From positions 89,605,469 through 89,669,468 of the forward strand of contig JAKTNV010000005.1 of the NCBI GenBank assembly GCA_022747635.1: DNA of 64,000 bases, read 5' to 3'. The translations under genes and the position numbers were made by a program. Positions within the stretch are counted from its first letter, which is position 1. Each line of letters starts with the position of its first letter. This DNA is from Hetaerina americana (Eukaryota > Arthropoda > Insecta > Odonata > Calopterygidae). The notes under the pieces were generated by a model. That model saw only the letters and a list, made by a program, of their open reading frames with translations, ran no database searches and was not told where the DNA came from. Shown one piece after another: positions 1-10,240 of this stretch.

Positions 1-1290
1 GGCGCTCCCATCGTTCCGATTTGAGTTCTGTTTTTTTTTGTTAAATTGGTACATCTGTTGTTGATATTCCCTTTAAATCTTAGTGTCATAACTTGACATT
101 TGCAAAAGTTACGTAGCCAAGAGTACATCTATCTCTGTGTGTGTTGGCGATTTTTTACAATTTCAGAAATGGATTTAAATTTGCAACAACGAACTTGTAT
201 TAAATTTTGCGTAAAAAACGGATTTAGTGGCGCACGGACGTTGGAAATGTTGGAAAAGTGTTTCGGCAACGATTCTCTAAAAAAAACGGTCGTTTACCAG
301 TGGCACGAGCGGTTCAGAAGTGGTCGTGAGTCAATCGAAGATGATGAACGAAGTGGCAGACCATCGACATCGAAAGTCGGTGAAAAAATTGATAAAGTAA
401 AAGAAATGTTGGTCAATAACCGCAAATTAACCATCAGAGAAATAGCGGAGGACTTGAACATTGCCTATGGATCCGCCCAAGACATTGTGGTTAATGATTT
501 GGGTTTCCGTCGTGTAGCAGCAAAGTTGGTGCCAAAAGACCTCAATTTCATGCAAAAAAGAGACCGTGTTGACGTTGCAAAAGACATGATTTGCGAGGCT
601 GAATCCGATCCCACATTCATCAAAAGGATCATTACTGGAGACGAGACGTGGGTTTATGAGTACGACACGCAATCCAGACATCAGGCAAGTGAATGGCGTT
701 CACCAAATGAGCCGAGACCAAAAAAACCACGTCGTTTTCAGTCAAAAAAGAAGGCAATGCTGACGGTTTTCATGGATTACAACGGTGTAGTGCATCATGA
801 ATTTTTGCCAGAAGGCCAGACAGTAAACAAAGAGTATTATTTGGGCGTTATGAGACGTTTGCGTGAAGCAATTCGCCGAAAGAGACCAGAAATGTGGGCA
901 GAAAACTCGTGGATTTTGCACCATGATAACGCACCGTCGCACAGTGCTATCATTATTCGTAATTTTTTGACGAAAAATGCAACAAATACCATCCAACAGC
1001 CACCGAATTCACCTGATTTGGCTCCCTGTGACTTCTTTCTGTTCAATCGAGTTAAAAAACCATTACGGGGAACGCGTTTTAGCAGCCGAGAGGAAGTAAT
1101 GGAAAAATCGCAGGAAGCACTGATGGACATACCGAAAACCGAATATAAAAAATGTTTCGAGGATTGGATCAAGCGCTGGCATAAGTGTGTTGCAGTCGAT
1201 GGGGATTACTTTGAAGGGGACAATATAGATTTAGATGAATAAACTTGTATTTTTAATTTTCTGAATAAATTCCGGGTAAAAATTTCGGAA
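1..1290 (+). mobile_element. mariner-A copy 1, left terminal repeat cut by window start
   Basis: This is a mariner-type DNA transposon carrying one full transposase gene. Comparison with copy 2 shows that the first 40 or so bases of the left terminal inverted repeat lie outside the window; base 1 equals base 1662 in copy 2. The right end keeps only about 8 bases resembling the repeat (ATTCCGGG near 1268-1276) and then diverges into TAAAAATTTCGG and an (AT)n tract, so the right terminal repeat looks eroded or slipped. Coding identity with copy 2 is almost complete, which implies recent activity. Whether this copy can still move is doubtful because of its right end. Confidence 0.9.
169..1242 (+). 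CDS. mariner transposase, intact, 357 aa (DD34D)
   Basis: This enzyme would bind the terminal inverted repeats, cut the element out and insert it at TA dinucleotides in the nucleus. The start chosen is the ATG at 169; the ORF stays open upstream to 100, but that part is untranslated leader. Residues 1-110 form the paired helix-turn-helix DNA-binding region, with the family motif DDERSGRPSTSK at about 58-69. The linker motif appears as LVPKDL near 120-125, in place of the usual WVPHEL. The catalytic triad is visible: Asp158 in TGDETW, Asp253 in HHDNAPSH and Asp288 in SPDLAPCD, with exactly 34 residues between the last two. Length matches the usual 340-360 residues. One oddity is Asn280, where relatives usually have Tyr before SPDLAP. 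No frameshift or internal stop is present, so it could be active. Confidence 0.95.
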   Translation: MDLNLQQRTCIKFCVKNGFSGARTLEMLEKCFGNDSLKKTVVYQWHERFRSGRESIEDDERSGRPSTSKVGEKIDKVKEMLVNNRKLTIREIAEDLNIAYGSAQDIVVNDLGFRRVAAKLVPKDLNFMQKRDRVDVAKDMICEAESDPTFIKRIITGDETWVYEYDTQSRHQASEWRSPNEPRPKKPRRFQSKKKAMLTVFMDYNGVVHHEFLPEGQTVNKEYYLGVMRRLREAIRRKRPEMWAENSWILHHDNAPSHSAIIIRNFLTKNATNTIQQPPNSPDLAPCDFFLFNRVKKPLRGTRFSSREEVMEKSQEALMDIPKTEYKKCFEDWIKRWHKCVAVDGDYFEGDNIDLDE

Positions 1291-1296
1291 TAAAAA

Positions 1297-1319
1297 ATAT
1301 ATATATATATATATATACA

Positions 1320-1370
<51 letters not shown>
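1297..1370. repeat. (AT)n microsatellite
   Basis: An (AT)n tract broken once by CAGAC near 1318. It directly abuts the eroded right end of mariner-A copy 1. The 250 bases between it and copy 2 (1371-1621) show no recognisable feature. Confidence 0.95.
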
Positions 1371-1374
<4 letters not shown>

Positions 1375-1828
1375 AATCTTGTCCCCATTTTCGACTCTAA
1401 GATACCAAAAAACGCGTGTTCCACTTGTTCCCCATTCCTACTTGTAATACTAAATATAACCCTGCCACTTCTCAAGAATCTTACAACTTTCTTTACCTCC
1501 ATGATGCCTACATTTCGATTACACATATGTCTCAATGTCTGTATGGATTTCGTGATTTATGTTGGAGTGTGCGCAATGTGTAGCAACTATTTTACAGTAT
1601 AGACGTTTCCTTTATATGTAATACTACCTTGATCAAAAAGTTCCCGGAATAACCACCGTGTGGCGCTCCCATCGTTCCGATTTGAGTTCTGTTTTTTTTG
1701 TTAAATTGGTACATCTGTTGTTGATATTCCCTTTAAATCTTAGTGTCATAACTAGACATTTGCAAAAGTTACGTAGCCAAGAGTACATCTATCTCTGTGT
1801 GTGTTGGCGATTTTTTACAATTTCAGAA

Positions 1829-2845
1829 ATGGATTTAAATTTGCAACAACGCACTTGTATTAAATTTTGCGTAAAAAACGGATTTAGTGGCGCACGGACG
1901 TTGGAAATGTTGGAAAAGTGTTTCGGCAACGATTCTCTAAAAAAAACGGTCGTTTACCAGTGGCACGAGCGGTTCAGAAGTGGTCGTGAGTCAATCGAAG
2001 ATGATGAACGCAGTGGCAGACCATCGACATCGAAAGTCGGTGAAAAAATTGATAAAGTAAAAGAAATGTTGGTCAATAACCGCAAATTAACCATCAGAGA
2101 AATAGCGGAGGACTTGAACATTGCCTATGGATCCGCCCAAGACATTGTGGTTAATGATTTGGGTTTCCGTCGTGTAGCAGCAAAGTTGGTGCCAAAAGAC
2201 CTTAATTTCATGCAAAAAAGAGACCGTGTTGACGTCGCAAAAGACATGATTTGCGAGGCTGAATCCGATCCCACATTCATTAAAAGGATCATTACTGGAG
2301 ACGAGACGTGGGTTTATGAGTACGACACGCAATCCAGACATCAGGCAAGTGAATGGCGTTCACCAAATGAGCCGAGACCAAAAAAACCACGTCGTTTTCA
2401 GTCAAAAAAGAAGGCAATGCTGACGGTTTTCATGGATTACAACGGTGTAGTGCATCATGAATTTTTGCCAGAAGGCCAGACAGTAAACAAAGAGTATTAT
2501 TTGGGCGTTATGAGACGTTTGCGTGAAGCAATTCGCCGAAAGAGACCAGAAATGTGGGCAGAAAACTCGTGGATTTTGCACCATGATAACGCACCGTCGC
2601 ACAGTGCTATCATTATTCGTAATTTTTTGACGAAAAATGCAACAATTACCATCCAACAGCCACCGAATTCACCTGATTTGGCTCCCTGTGACTTCTTTCT
2701 GTTCAATCGAGTTAAAAAACCATTACGGGGAACGCGTTTTAGCAGCCGAGAGGAAGTAATGGAAAAATCGCAGGAAGCACTGATGGACATACCGAAAACC
2801 GACCGTAACTTTTGCAAATGTCAAGTTATGACACTAAGATTTTAA
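1829..2845 (+). pseudogene. mariner transposase with replaced C terminus (338 aa)
   Basis: The reading frame equals copy 1 through residue 324 (IPKT), with one visible amino-acid change, Asn273 to Ile. It keeps the DNA-binding region and all three catalytic aspartates. After residue 324 the frame runs into the inverted copy of the left leader and adds 14 unrelated residues before a stop at 2843-2845. The last 33 native residues, including the WIKRWHKC and GDYFEG segment, are lost. Family knowledge suggests that loss of this tail reduces or abolishes activity, but the catalytic core is present, so a dominant-negative or DNA-binding role is possible. This is inference. Confidence 0.85.
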
Positions 2846-2953
2846 GGGAATATCAACAACAGATGTACATATTTAACAAAAAAAACAGAACTCAAATCGG
2901 AACGATGGGAGCGCCACACGGTGGTTATTCCGGGAACTTTTTGATCAAGGTAG
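2804..2953 (-). repeat. Inverted copy of the mariner-A left end and leader
   Basis: These 150 bases are the reverse complement of 1624-1773 with only a few mismatches, for example within the T-run and at ACTAGAC versus ACTTGAC. The arm carries the terminal repeat, the leader and the region upstream of the transposase ATG. The junction with transposase sequence is at about 2801-2804. Confidence 0.92.
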
Positions 2954-2955
2954 TA

Positions 2956-4333
2956 TGCTGTATTTATCTTTTTTTTTCGTCCTTAGCTGCATGAAGCGAG
3001 TGCTGGCGACGATCTCGAACATCACGGTATATCTAACCTTTTATTTTATAATCTGATGCCCTTGAGATCTTTATCTTAGGTATCCCTTCGGAGATTTGCC
3101 ATTATTAGGCTAACTTTCATTGGTGTAAATTACATTTCATATTTGGAAAAATCGTCAATATTCATGATTAAGTTACTTCAATTGTTTGTTAATGGCAGGG
3201 GTAAATTCTTGTAACAAACCATGATCTAATGGTTTTATGTCTTACAATGGGCTTTTATTCTTCTTTGGCACTCACTGGTGAGGAGTTAAGACTCGGTATC
3301 ATTTCGATTGAATGATGGCAATTGCTTTAGCGTATTGCCAAGGAGATGTAGCCACCCTCTGCTCTCGTAAGAATTAATGACGTACACTTCCGAAAGTACG
3401 AGAACAACCACTTTGTGTGCTTAGGGTATTTCTCAAACTGCGGCGAGTTTGAGTGATATTAACGAGCCAATAGTCTTGCTCGGCATCTCATACCCGAGAT
3501 GCAGTGTACGCCGTCCGAATGGGAAGTGGGGAACTGGATAGCTGAGAAATCTCCTCTAGAATTCGATGAATCGAGAAAAGATGATGAAAATACTCCATAA
3601 AGTGTTTCAAATGATGGTAAATTCTTATAAATGAATAGGTTATCAGTATTTCGATGCTCATTTCACTAATTTTCGGCCTTCATGAGAGATACTGTTTCAT
3701 AATTCAAAAATTATCTTCTGACATAATTTAATTCTGTGTGACTCGGCAAACGATTGCTTTATTTAGCAGTTTTTCCTCATATTATCGGTGTGATGTATTT
3801 ACAGCGAAAGAGTCATCGTTTATGTTAATCGCGACCATCTTGACTGCGTCTGAATCAATCAATGTCTTCATCATATTTTTTTTTCACGGGATTTGCTGTA
3901 GTTTTGCTCGATTTTACCTAATCCTACAAGTCAAACTAAGCAATAAGTCTTCCTGCGTAGCATAAATATATTTTTCTCTGATTTAGTTTTTTACAATGTT
4001 TTAGTTTTCAACAATTTACCTGCACACATACCCATGGATTAATTTCCGCTGGCTGACTAGCCACCTCAGCATTAATAGCAACGTATGTGTAGTCATTAAC
4101 ATAAGAGTTAACTCAGGCACACTGTAAAAGGAGAGTTTATTTTGAACTATTTTAAAATCCGAATTTGTGGCCAGGGACTTAGCTTCAAACGAAAAAATAA
4201 CAGGACCACATCTGTTTCTGATAAAACCCTTAACCCTCTCCTTTCGTTTTAGATTGTAACTACTTTATCTTCGGTCGGTAAAGAAAATACTTTGTTCTTC
4301 CACATACATTTTATCATGCAAAATCCAGGTTTT
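2956..4333. other. Unassigned intergenic DNA
   Basis: AT-rich sequence without a convincing ORF. A short stretch near 3500-3545 resembles the body of the SINE-5 copies at 53.6-54.0 kb, but only over about 40 bases. Confidence 0.5.
3500..3545 (+). repeat. Possible SINE-5 fragment
   Basis: The string GTACGCCGTCC followed by AATGGGAAGT matches the SINE-5 body (GAGTACGCCGTCC...GGATGGGAAA at 53.58 kb). It is short and unsupported by flanking duplications. Confidence 0.3.
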
Positions 4334-4628
4334 TTATTATACCCTGCAAGCCACAGCTAGGGTAAGTGGCAGGGGGTGAATACACACCAGAATAATTTTA
4401 CCCGAACATGACCCTGCCGCGGTCGAACAATATTATTATGAACCCCTATCGCTCGTGGAAAAAATGATATTTTAAGTTTATCTATGTCACATTTAATCGC
4501 TCTAATTTTATAAACATGATATCTCCTACCGTAGTACGATGGGGGTAATAATACATTTTCAACATCACTAGACATCCTTCAAATTTATGCAAGAGCTTCA
4601 ATCTGTTATTTGACAGACTTATTTTTTG
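4334..4628 (-). mobile_element. LINE-B 3' fragment (end of reverse-transcriptase ORF plus 3' UTR)
   Basis: On the minus strand the sequence encodes the extreme C terminus of a non-LTR retrotransposon ORF: LLPPSYYGRR, then FFPRAIG and NNIVRPR, equivalent to PPSYYGRR...FLRTIRN...NNIIRPR in the LINE-B region at 63.7-63.9 kb. This is followed by the LINE-B 3' UTR and a 3' hairpin (CCCTGC...GCAGGG, 4341-4375). Homology continues to about 4625 (CAGATTGAAGCTCTTGCAT). It is strongly 5'-truncated, as LINE insertions usually are, and shifted in frame in places. Confidence 0.75.
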
Positions 4629-5174
4629 AGCTAATTACTCCCTGACGAAGCGTTTTCGTTTAACTTTCACTATCCTTACGAAGAAATATTTTCTTCCTTG
4701 TTCAATTTTTGTTCGCAACCATGCGAAAAGAAAATAAAAGAATGACGAAAATCAAATTAAATCGGGATATTAATCAATGAGTAAGGAAGTTCGTAAAGAA
4801 TAGTTGAAATAAGGGTGAAAATACATTCAGAAGGAAAATGTCGTATTTCATAAGTACGTTCAGTAGTTTTTTCTGGAATTGTAGTTGCGTGAAGTAATGC
4901 ATTGCGCAATAACCGCCTTCAGAACGAGCTCAATTCAATCCAGAATTGAGGCGAATTAGATCAGAAACATTTGAAAATATTATGAAAACATTTTAATGGA
5001 AATTATTACCTTAACCAATTAAGGGTTTGTGTAATAAATTTCACTTTAATTTAGAAATTGATTTAGTGTTGTTAACAATGAACTTTTAAGGTCATACATA
5101 TGAGATGGGAAAACCTTATCAATTGACATCAGCTGGTGAGGCGTGTCATTGACGAGAACACTTGACTTCCTCAT
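4629..5174. other. Unassigned spacer between inverted LINE-B ends
   Basis: AT-rich DNA with no recognisable gene. It separates two LINE-B 3' ends in opposite orientation, so the two ends could pair as a large hairpin. Confidence 0.45.
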
Positions 5175-5310
5175 AGATGTCATTTTTTTCCACAAATGAT
5201 AGGGGATCGTAATAACATTGTTCAACCGTGGTAGGGTCATGTTCGGGTAAAATTATTCTGGTGTGTATTCACCCCCTACCTACACCCTGGTGGTGGCTTG
5301 CAGGGTATAT
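5175..5310 (+). mobile_element. LINE-B 3' fragment, plus orientation
   Basis: The forward frame reads FFPQMIGDRNNIVQPW followed by a stop, matching the C terminus of the LINE-B ORF at 4.4 kb and 63.8 kb. The 3' UTR (GTTCGGGTAAAATTATTCTG) and the terminal hairpin with GCTTGCAGGGTAT follow. Its 3' UTR matches the minus-strand copy at 4343-4420 closely, making an inverted pair. Only about 135 bases of the element are present. Confidence 0.7.
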
Positions 5311-5338
5311 ATAAATGAAAAAAATAAAAATAAAATAG

Positions 5339-5499
5339 ATGGCGAAGCATCAACGGTGAATGCGGAGGAAAGGAAAAGAATTACATCCGAGAGAGCAAGG
5401 AAAATAGGTGATAAATTGACGGTAGTAAAATGGTGGATCCGAGCATGTGGTGTGGAAGTGTCTAGGAGGAATTTGAATAAGTTTCTGTCAGCTGCAAAG
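5339..5499 (+). CDS. Candidate internal exon, product unknown
   Basis: An open frame runs through this segment, from a possible acceptor (ATAAAATAG, ending 5338) to a good possible donor (AAAG|GTGTGT at 5500). The frame encodes a charged peptide containing EASTVNAEERKRITSERARK and WWIRACGVEVSRRNLNKFL, with a balanced, non-repetitive composition unlike the surrounding AT-rich DNA. I do not recognise the protein. The acceptor lies at the tail of a LINE-B fragment, so the segment could also be part of an unrecognised mobile element. No neighbouring exon with compatible phase was identified. Splicing is inferred, not shown. Confidence 0.25.
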
Positions 5500-5539
5500 G
5501 TGTGTTATGTAAATGCATCACTAAACTTGCAGCACTGAA

Positions 5540-6185
5540 ATAGCTAGGATGAGTTTTTTTGTGCCTATCCTTTTAGTTTCAGATCGATTTCAGAATTACT
5601 AAACGTATTATTGTAGTAAATTGTTGTAATTTTTTTCCATTGAACGTAACATGATTTTCTGTTCATTTTTGGGTCTTTCTAAAATAATACTCATATTAAA
5701 ACATGATCGTTGCCCAATGTATATGCCATATGTTTTTCAGTGTTTCGACTTTTTTGGTTGTCTTTAACATTTTTAATTTATGGTGGTTTTCTTTTTACAT
5801 CGTGCAGAACAGCGAATATTTGTCGTAAAACTTCAGTTACCGAAAGTGATTTCCTAGCTTAGCTATTTCGTTGTGAAAATATCTTTGCTGTCTTTCGTAA
5901 AACAATTACGCGGAGGGTACGCTGCGAGAGTTTTTTCATATGTTGGTAATTTACTTGTTCGTACAATTTGTATTTGACAATTGGGATCTTCGCAGTGAAA
6001 TTTAAATCGCCTTTCGCTGGACTTTTCTCTCCAACTCTGTCTCTCTCAATGGTGAGGAAAACACATGCAACTGAGCCTACGCTGAAATAAGGACCATTGC
6101 ATCATACTATAATACACCTCTCCAAAGACCATTTAGGATTTATTCGAACGTCCAATTCTTGTCTAATCACCTCTTGTGCATTCCG
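5540..6185. other. Unassigned AT-rich DNA
   Basis: No ORF, RNA gene or repeat recognised. Confidence 0.5.
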
Positions 6186-6189
6186 CTCG

Positions 6190-7060
6190 ACACGCCGTCG
6201 AAAGTTGGTCGGCTTACGTTCCCCGGTGGCACGTATCAAGGAGCAGGCAGTCTTGCCGCCAGCCCCCGCCTCGAGGGGGTGCTAAAATCAACACACAAAT
6301 CCTCAATCGCTCCGGCTACCCGTTCACTGGTCCAGTACGAAGGCGGGGAGCAACGCCACTCCCTTCCTGCTTCCCTCCCTCCTTAAAGCCCGCTCCACAC
6401 ACTGTTTTCATTAAGTATCCATTGGTGTCAAGTCCCCGATGTTTTTTGAGTGGGCAGCCCGGGTCCAAACCACGGCAATGTTGATGCCGTCGCTTTATTT
6501 CCAAAGCCTTGTCGGGGTTGAGTCAATCCCTGGAATGGAGTTTGGTGGACGGAGGTGCCGGGAAGACGCTTGTTTGAAGGATGGAGGGAGGGGGAAAGCA
6601 TCCCCCCCCCCGGGGTCAGGAATGGGTGCGGGAGTAAACCCATTGGAATCCTTTCGCCAGAGGGAAAACAGGCGACGCGGAGATGACGAGTTGGTTGGGC
6701 GTGCGAGGCCGCCGGCTCCCATTATTGAGTGTAAGGACTGCCACGAGGGAGGATTGGAAATTCCGGCGAAGCCCGAAGGGAGTGATATCGGCGGGCGGTC
6801 GGACGTGGGGCGATGGCCGCGGGACGTACGCGTTGAATGGCGGCGTCGAATGGGAGGAGGGCGGGCGGGGAGAAACCACGGATCTTTGCCGAGGACGGGC
6901 ATGAGATGGCGAAGAATAGGAAGGGAGGTACGGGCGAAGTGCTTTGTTCTCAGTGGTCGGAGGAACTCCGTAAATGCCGAGTCGGAGGGCTCCGTAAATG
7001 TTGCTCATCGGCCGTATTCATCATCCATCCTTCACCTTCCCCACATTGCCGTTTAATATG
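6190..7060. other. GC-rich, CpG-containing block
   Basis: Composition rises sharply here, with many CpG dinucleotides and G-runs (for example at 6601-6616). Long overlapping ORFs occur in several frames on both strands, as expected from low stop-codon frequency rather than coding. The block could be a regulatory or promoter-type island. No TATA-like element or recognisable exon was found. Confidence 0.4.
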
Positions 7061-8907
7061 TCGCCAAACAATTGCCATAATCAAGAGGGGAAAATATTTA
7101 CCCTTCCATTCTTCTCGTCTGGAATGGAAATGTGCGATCTCATGACTCCGATCCTTTCGATTGGACGACTCGACGATTCTTGTCGGGAATCGCTCCGTTT
7201 GGGTGGCATCAATCGGTTTTCTCACGCTCGTCGTCTCCGAAGCTTGAAAGAGGAGGATATTTTTGAAAGGTCGAAGAGGTTGACTGGATTTCATCGGGAA
7301 TGACACCGCGATGTTGATTTGACACTGCTATCTTGTTGGCGGGATTTGAATCATTTTGGAGATGACCTCCTTCAACACCTCTGCTGAGTATTCAACACGA
7401 ATGAATGGATGCGCTGGCGCAAATCACTGCATCGCTCCTCGCTTAATATTCATAGAATACCATTTTATAAACATCCATAGCCATTATTATTCTTTCTGCA
7501 CTGTAATCGGGCGGTGTATACTTCATTTAAATACTTACCAAGCTATTGAATTTGTTCTCATCCGTGACCCATCGGCGGTAAAAGAAAAGATTTTCCACCA
7601 TTGACCGAGTACACAACTTCAAGCTATACACACTTATTTTTCAATGCCCAATAATTAATAAAAATACCAAAACAAGTCAAGAATGCTCTATGTTCCTAGG
7701 CTTAATAATTAAGAATAAACTAGCCCGCGCCATTACTGTAAACACTCCGAATTACAATTACTCCGAAATGTACCGCATTTGAAGCTGTTTAATATTTTTC
7801 ATTGTAACATAAACAGCCAGCTCCTATATATTACTCGATGAGCGGTCGTAGGAGCTTTTAGAGCCATTTGGGCAATATTGATTTGACGGTAGCTCGTAGC
7901 TCAGAAGACAATTATATTTTTGTCTAATTCTTAAGGAAAATATTAATACATTTCAATTGTATTTTCCACATTGAAGGCAGATAAGATTCTTTCGTCCCGT
8001 CGTTATGTAGTTTTATTAATTTTCATATTTTGGACGAACCAAACAACGTGGAGTATATTAAGACTCATATTGATGACTTTCAGTATTATTTATAAAGCAC
8101 TTTGGCATTGCTGGAGTTCAAAATGAGCACACCCTATAGTGCACATTAGAAGCCTGAGGGGAACACCAGCAGGAAATAGATCCGACATTCATCCTGGTGG
8201 AGGCCCAGTAGTTCACTGAAAACCATATTTAGAAGAAATATAGGGAGTAAGACTTACAGAGGGAGGTCAAGGATGAAATCCGAGAAGCCTTTGATGGCAG
8301 ACATCAGTGCAGAGACCAATTCATTGAGGGACTAAAGAGATTGTCAGGGGGACAGGATTGACTTCAGGATCTACTGCAAAACAAACCTCGGATTGATAAA
8401 CCCATGATGACAAAGGGTTAGTTTAGGGTGAGCTCCACCCTCTCCTGTCACAACACCGACCTTCGGGTGGATTGCTGTGGGTGTGGATGTGAGCTTGGCT
8501 CATCATTTATTCGAGAGGGTAGAACTTACGCGCCCAGCTACGCATCTGCGATTGAATGCGGTGGTGCACAAAACCACGTCCAATGCCTTGGTGCCTCCTT
8601 AAAGAAAGGTTTGGGGATGGGTGGAAGATTTTTTCTTACTTTTTAATTAATTGTGTGGTAATGTGATGTAAAAAAAGCATTTTCCAAAGATTTTTGTCGG
8701 CGCATTTTTTGTTTTGTTCCATTGATTTCATTTAGGAAGAACACGTTGTAACGGGAGTAGGTTCGGAGTACTCTCATCACCTTTCTTCAGTCTCGACACC
8801 ATCGAACACATGTTGAGTTACTTCGTTTTCCGTTTTTGTAATGCTAACAGAAATACATCTGTAAATAATTCTTTGATTGATTTTCTTCACCCATCCAATT
8901 ATGCTGA
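7061..8907. other. Unassigned DNA
   Basis: No convincing gene. Positions 8430-8475 (CACCGACCTTCGGGTGGATT) resemble the 3' end of SINE-2, but the match is too short to call. The stretch 8100-8400 is purine-rich in its later part and may be old repeat debris that I cannot name. Confidence 0.4.
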
Positions 8908-8961
8908 ATGACAGTTTTTTTTATAGATTATCCATTCGTTTTTTTGTTTGCTTTCATTAAG

Positions 8962-9180
8962 ATGGAGCGCGCAAAAAGACGGAAATGGGTAGGAATATTT
9001 GAAAGGAATAATTGTTTAGATTTAGACGAGCGTCAAAGACGGAAATGGGTAGGAATATTTGAAAGGAATAATTGTTTAGATTTAGACGAGCGTCAATTTA
9101 ATTATATACCAACATCAAATAATCAAGGGGTACTTTATCAACTCAGTGATAATGAGAAAGGGCAAATTTCATTCGCTTGA
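8962..9180 (+). CDS. Small ORF with duplicated 20-residue unit, function unknown
   Basis: From the ATG at 8962 this frame encodes 72 residues. It starts MERAK and then contains RRKWVGIFERNNCLDLDERQ twice in tandem, followed by a polar tail ending in GQISFA and a stop. The frame is open upstream to 8908. A possible acceptor CATTAAG lies directly before the ATG and TTTTTTATAG ends at about 8927, so it may instead be a terminal exon. The duplication is exactly 60 bases and keeps the frame, which is compatible with coding but not proof. The product is not recognised; it has no signal peptide or membrane segment. Confidence 0.3.
   Translation: MERAKRRKWVGIFERNNCLDLDERQRRKWVGIFERNNCLDLDERQFNYIPTSNNQGVLYQLSDNEKGQISFA
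8975..9094 (+). repeat. Perfect 2 x 60-bp tandem duplication
   Basis: Bases 8975-9034 are repeated without change at 9035-9094. Perfect identity shows that the duplication is recent. Confidence 0.95.
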
Positions 9181-9640
9181 AAAGATGAGATTTAGTCAGG
9201 ATCTTCGAGTTTTGATGCAACAAGCTTCGGCTTTGGTATCATTTGAATTCATACAAATATTAATTAAATCCTAATGCTATAGTTAAAGCTATATAATACG
9301 ATCTTTGCGACTATGAAGCTGCTTACACTTTGCATAATGTCATTAACAAAGCAAGTATTTCACGGCCCTTGGTCTTGCGTTCACTGCAACCTGTATTGTC
9401 CCATCGAAATTTTAATCGGGTGCAAAATTTAATCGCCATTTTAAGATTATTTCGTCCACAAAATTCGATTTAATGCCATTGGCTCAAAACATTGGTACGT
9501 CAAAGTATTTCGACCAGCATTGGTAGAAAAATATCTTCACGTCATCTCTGCTGGTGATTTTTTTCTCCATTTCTTCAGTTTTGTTGACGTTTATTGGGCC
9601 TATTCACATCGCGACTTGAAAAGAAGGGAAGGAGGGAGCT
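9181..9640. other. Unassigned AT-rich DNA
   Basis: No gene or repeat recognised. Confidence 0.5.
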
Positions 9641-10240
9641 AGAGTGGCGAGAGGTGACGTGACGGAAGCCTTAATTTCGCCGCGATCGAGTGGCCGTGCT
9701 TCCGCCCACGTATCCGACCCCCCTCCCCCCGCCTTCGTCCACAACCCCCACTCCCCCTCCAGCTCCCTCTCTTTCTCTCCTTCCCCCGTCTCCCTCATCC
9801 TCCGCCCCGGTGCCATTCTCTCCCCTCGCCCACTCCCCTTCTCTCTCTCATCCCCCTCCAACCCTTACGCAGTCCCTGTCCGCCATTCCATTTTAATCGG
9901 TAGTCATCTGTCACCCGTGATTTGGATTCAAAAGTTAACAATCGCGGCCGTTCCCTCCGCGCTCTCCCCCCTCCCATATCTACTTCCCATCCAATGAGTT
10001 TGCGCCGCCTTCCTCCCCCCCTCCACCCCCTCCTAACCCTCTCCCCCTGCCCGCCTGCCACACTCGCCGCCGAGAGGGCGAGCGTGCGATCTGTGCGTAT
10101 GTGGGTGCTCCTGTATGTGTTTCTGTGTGAGTGCGAGATTTCCTCCCCATTCTGCGAACCTTTCCCAGGAAAAGGGTTTTCCCCCTTTTGTTTTTTCCCT
10201 ATATTAATTCCTTTTTTTTAACTACAAACCCGTGTATATA
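9640..10240. other. Polypyrimidine (C/T-rich on plus strand) block
   Basis: Dense runs of C and CT on the plus strand, with a CpG-rich edge at 9650-9720. ORFs here encode only low-complexity Pro/Ser or Arg/Gly peptides and are not credited. The minus strand has many G-runs able to form G-quadruplexes. Confidence 0.6.

Larger units (their letters stand above)
1624..2953 (+). mobile_element. mariner-A copy 2, foldback derivative with 150-bp inverted ends
   Basis: The element begins CTACCTTGATC and ends GATCAAGGTAG and is flanked by the TA target duplication at 1622-1623 and 2954-2955, as expected for mariner. Its first 150 bases (1624-1773) recur inverted as its last 150 bases (2804-2953). The natural right end, including the last 33 transposase codons, has been replaced by an inverted copy of the left leader. 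Since the TA duplication encloses the rearranged form, it either transposed as a unit or was rearranged in place by repair. It lies 380 bases downstream of copy 1 in the same orientation. Confidence 0.93.

Noticed and set aside
6439..7056. ORF of 205 codons in a GC-rich block
   Set aside because: Several frames on both strands are open in the same place, and the peptide is Arg/Gly-rich without motifs.
8430..8475. SINE-2 3' fragment
   Set aside because: Only about 20 bases match (ACCGACCTTCGGGT); too short to separate from chance.
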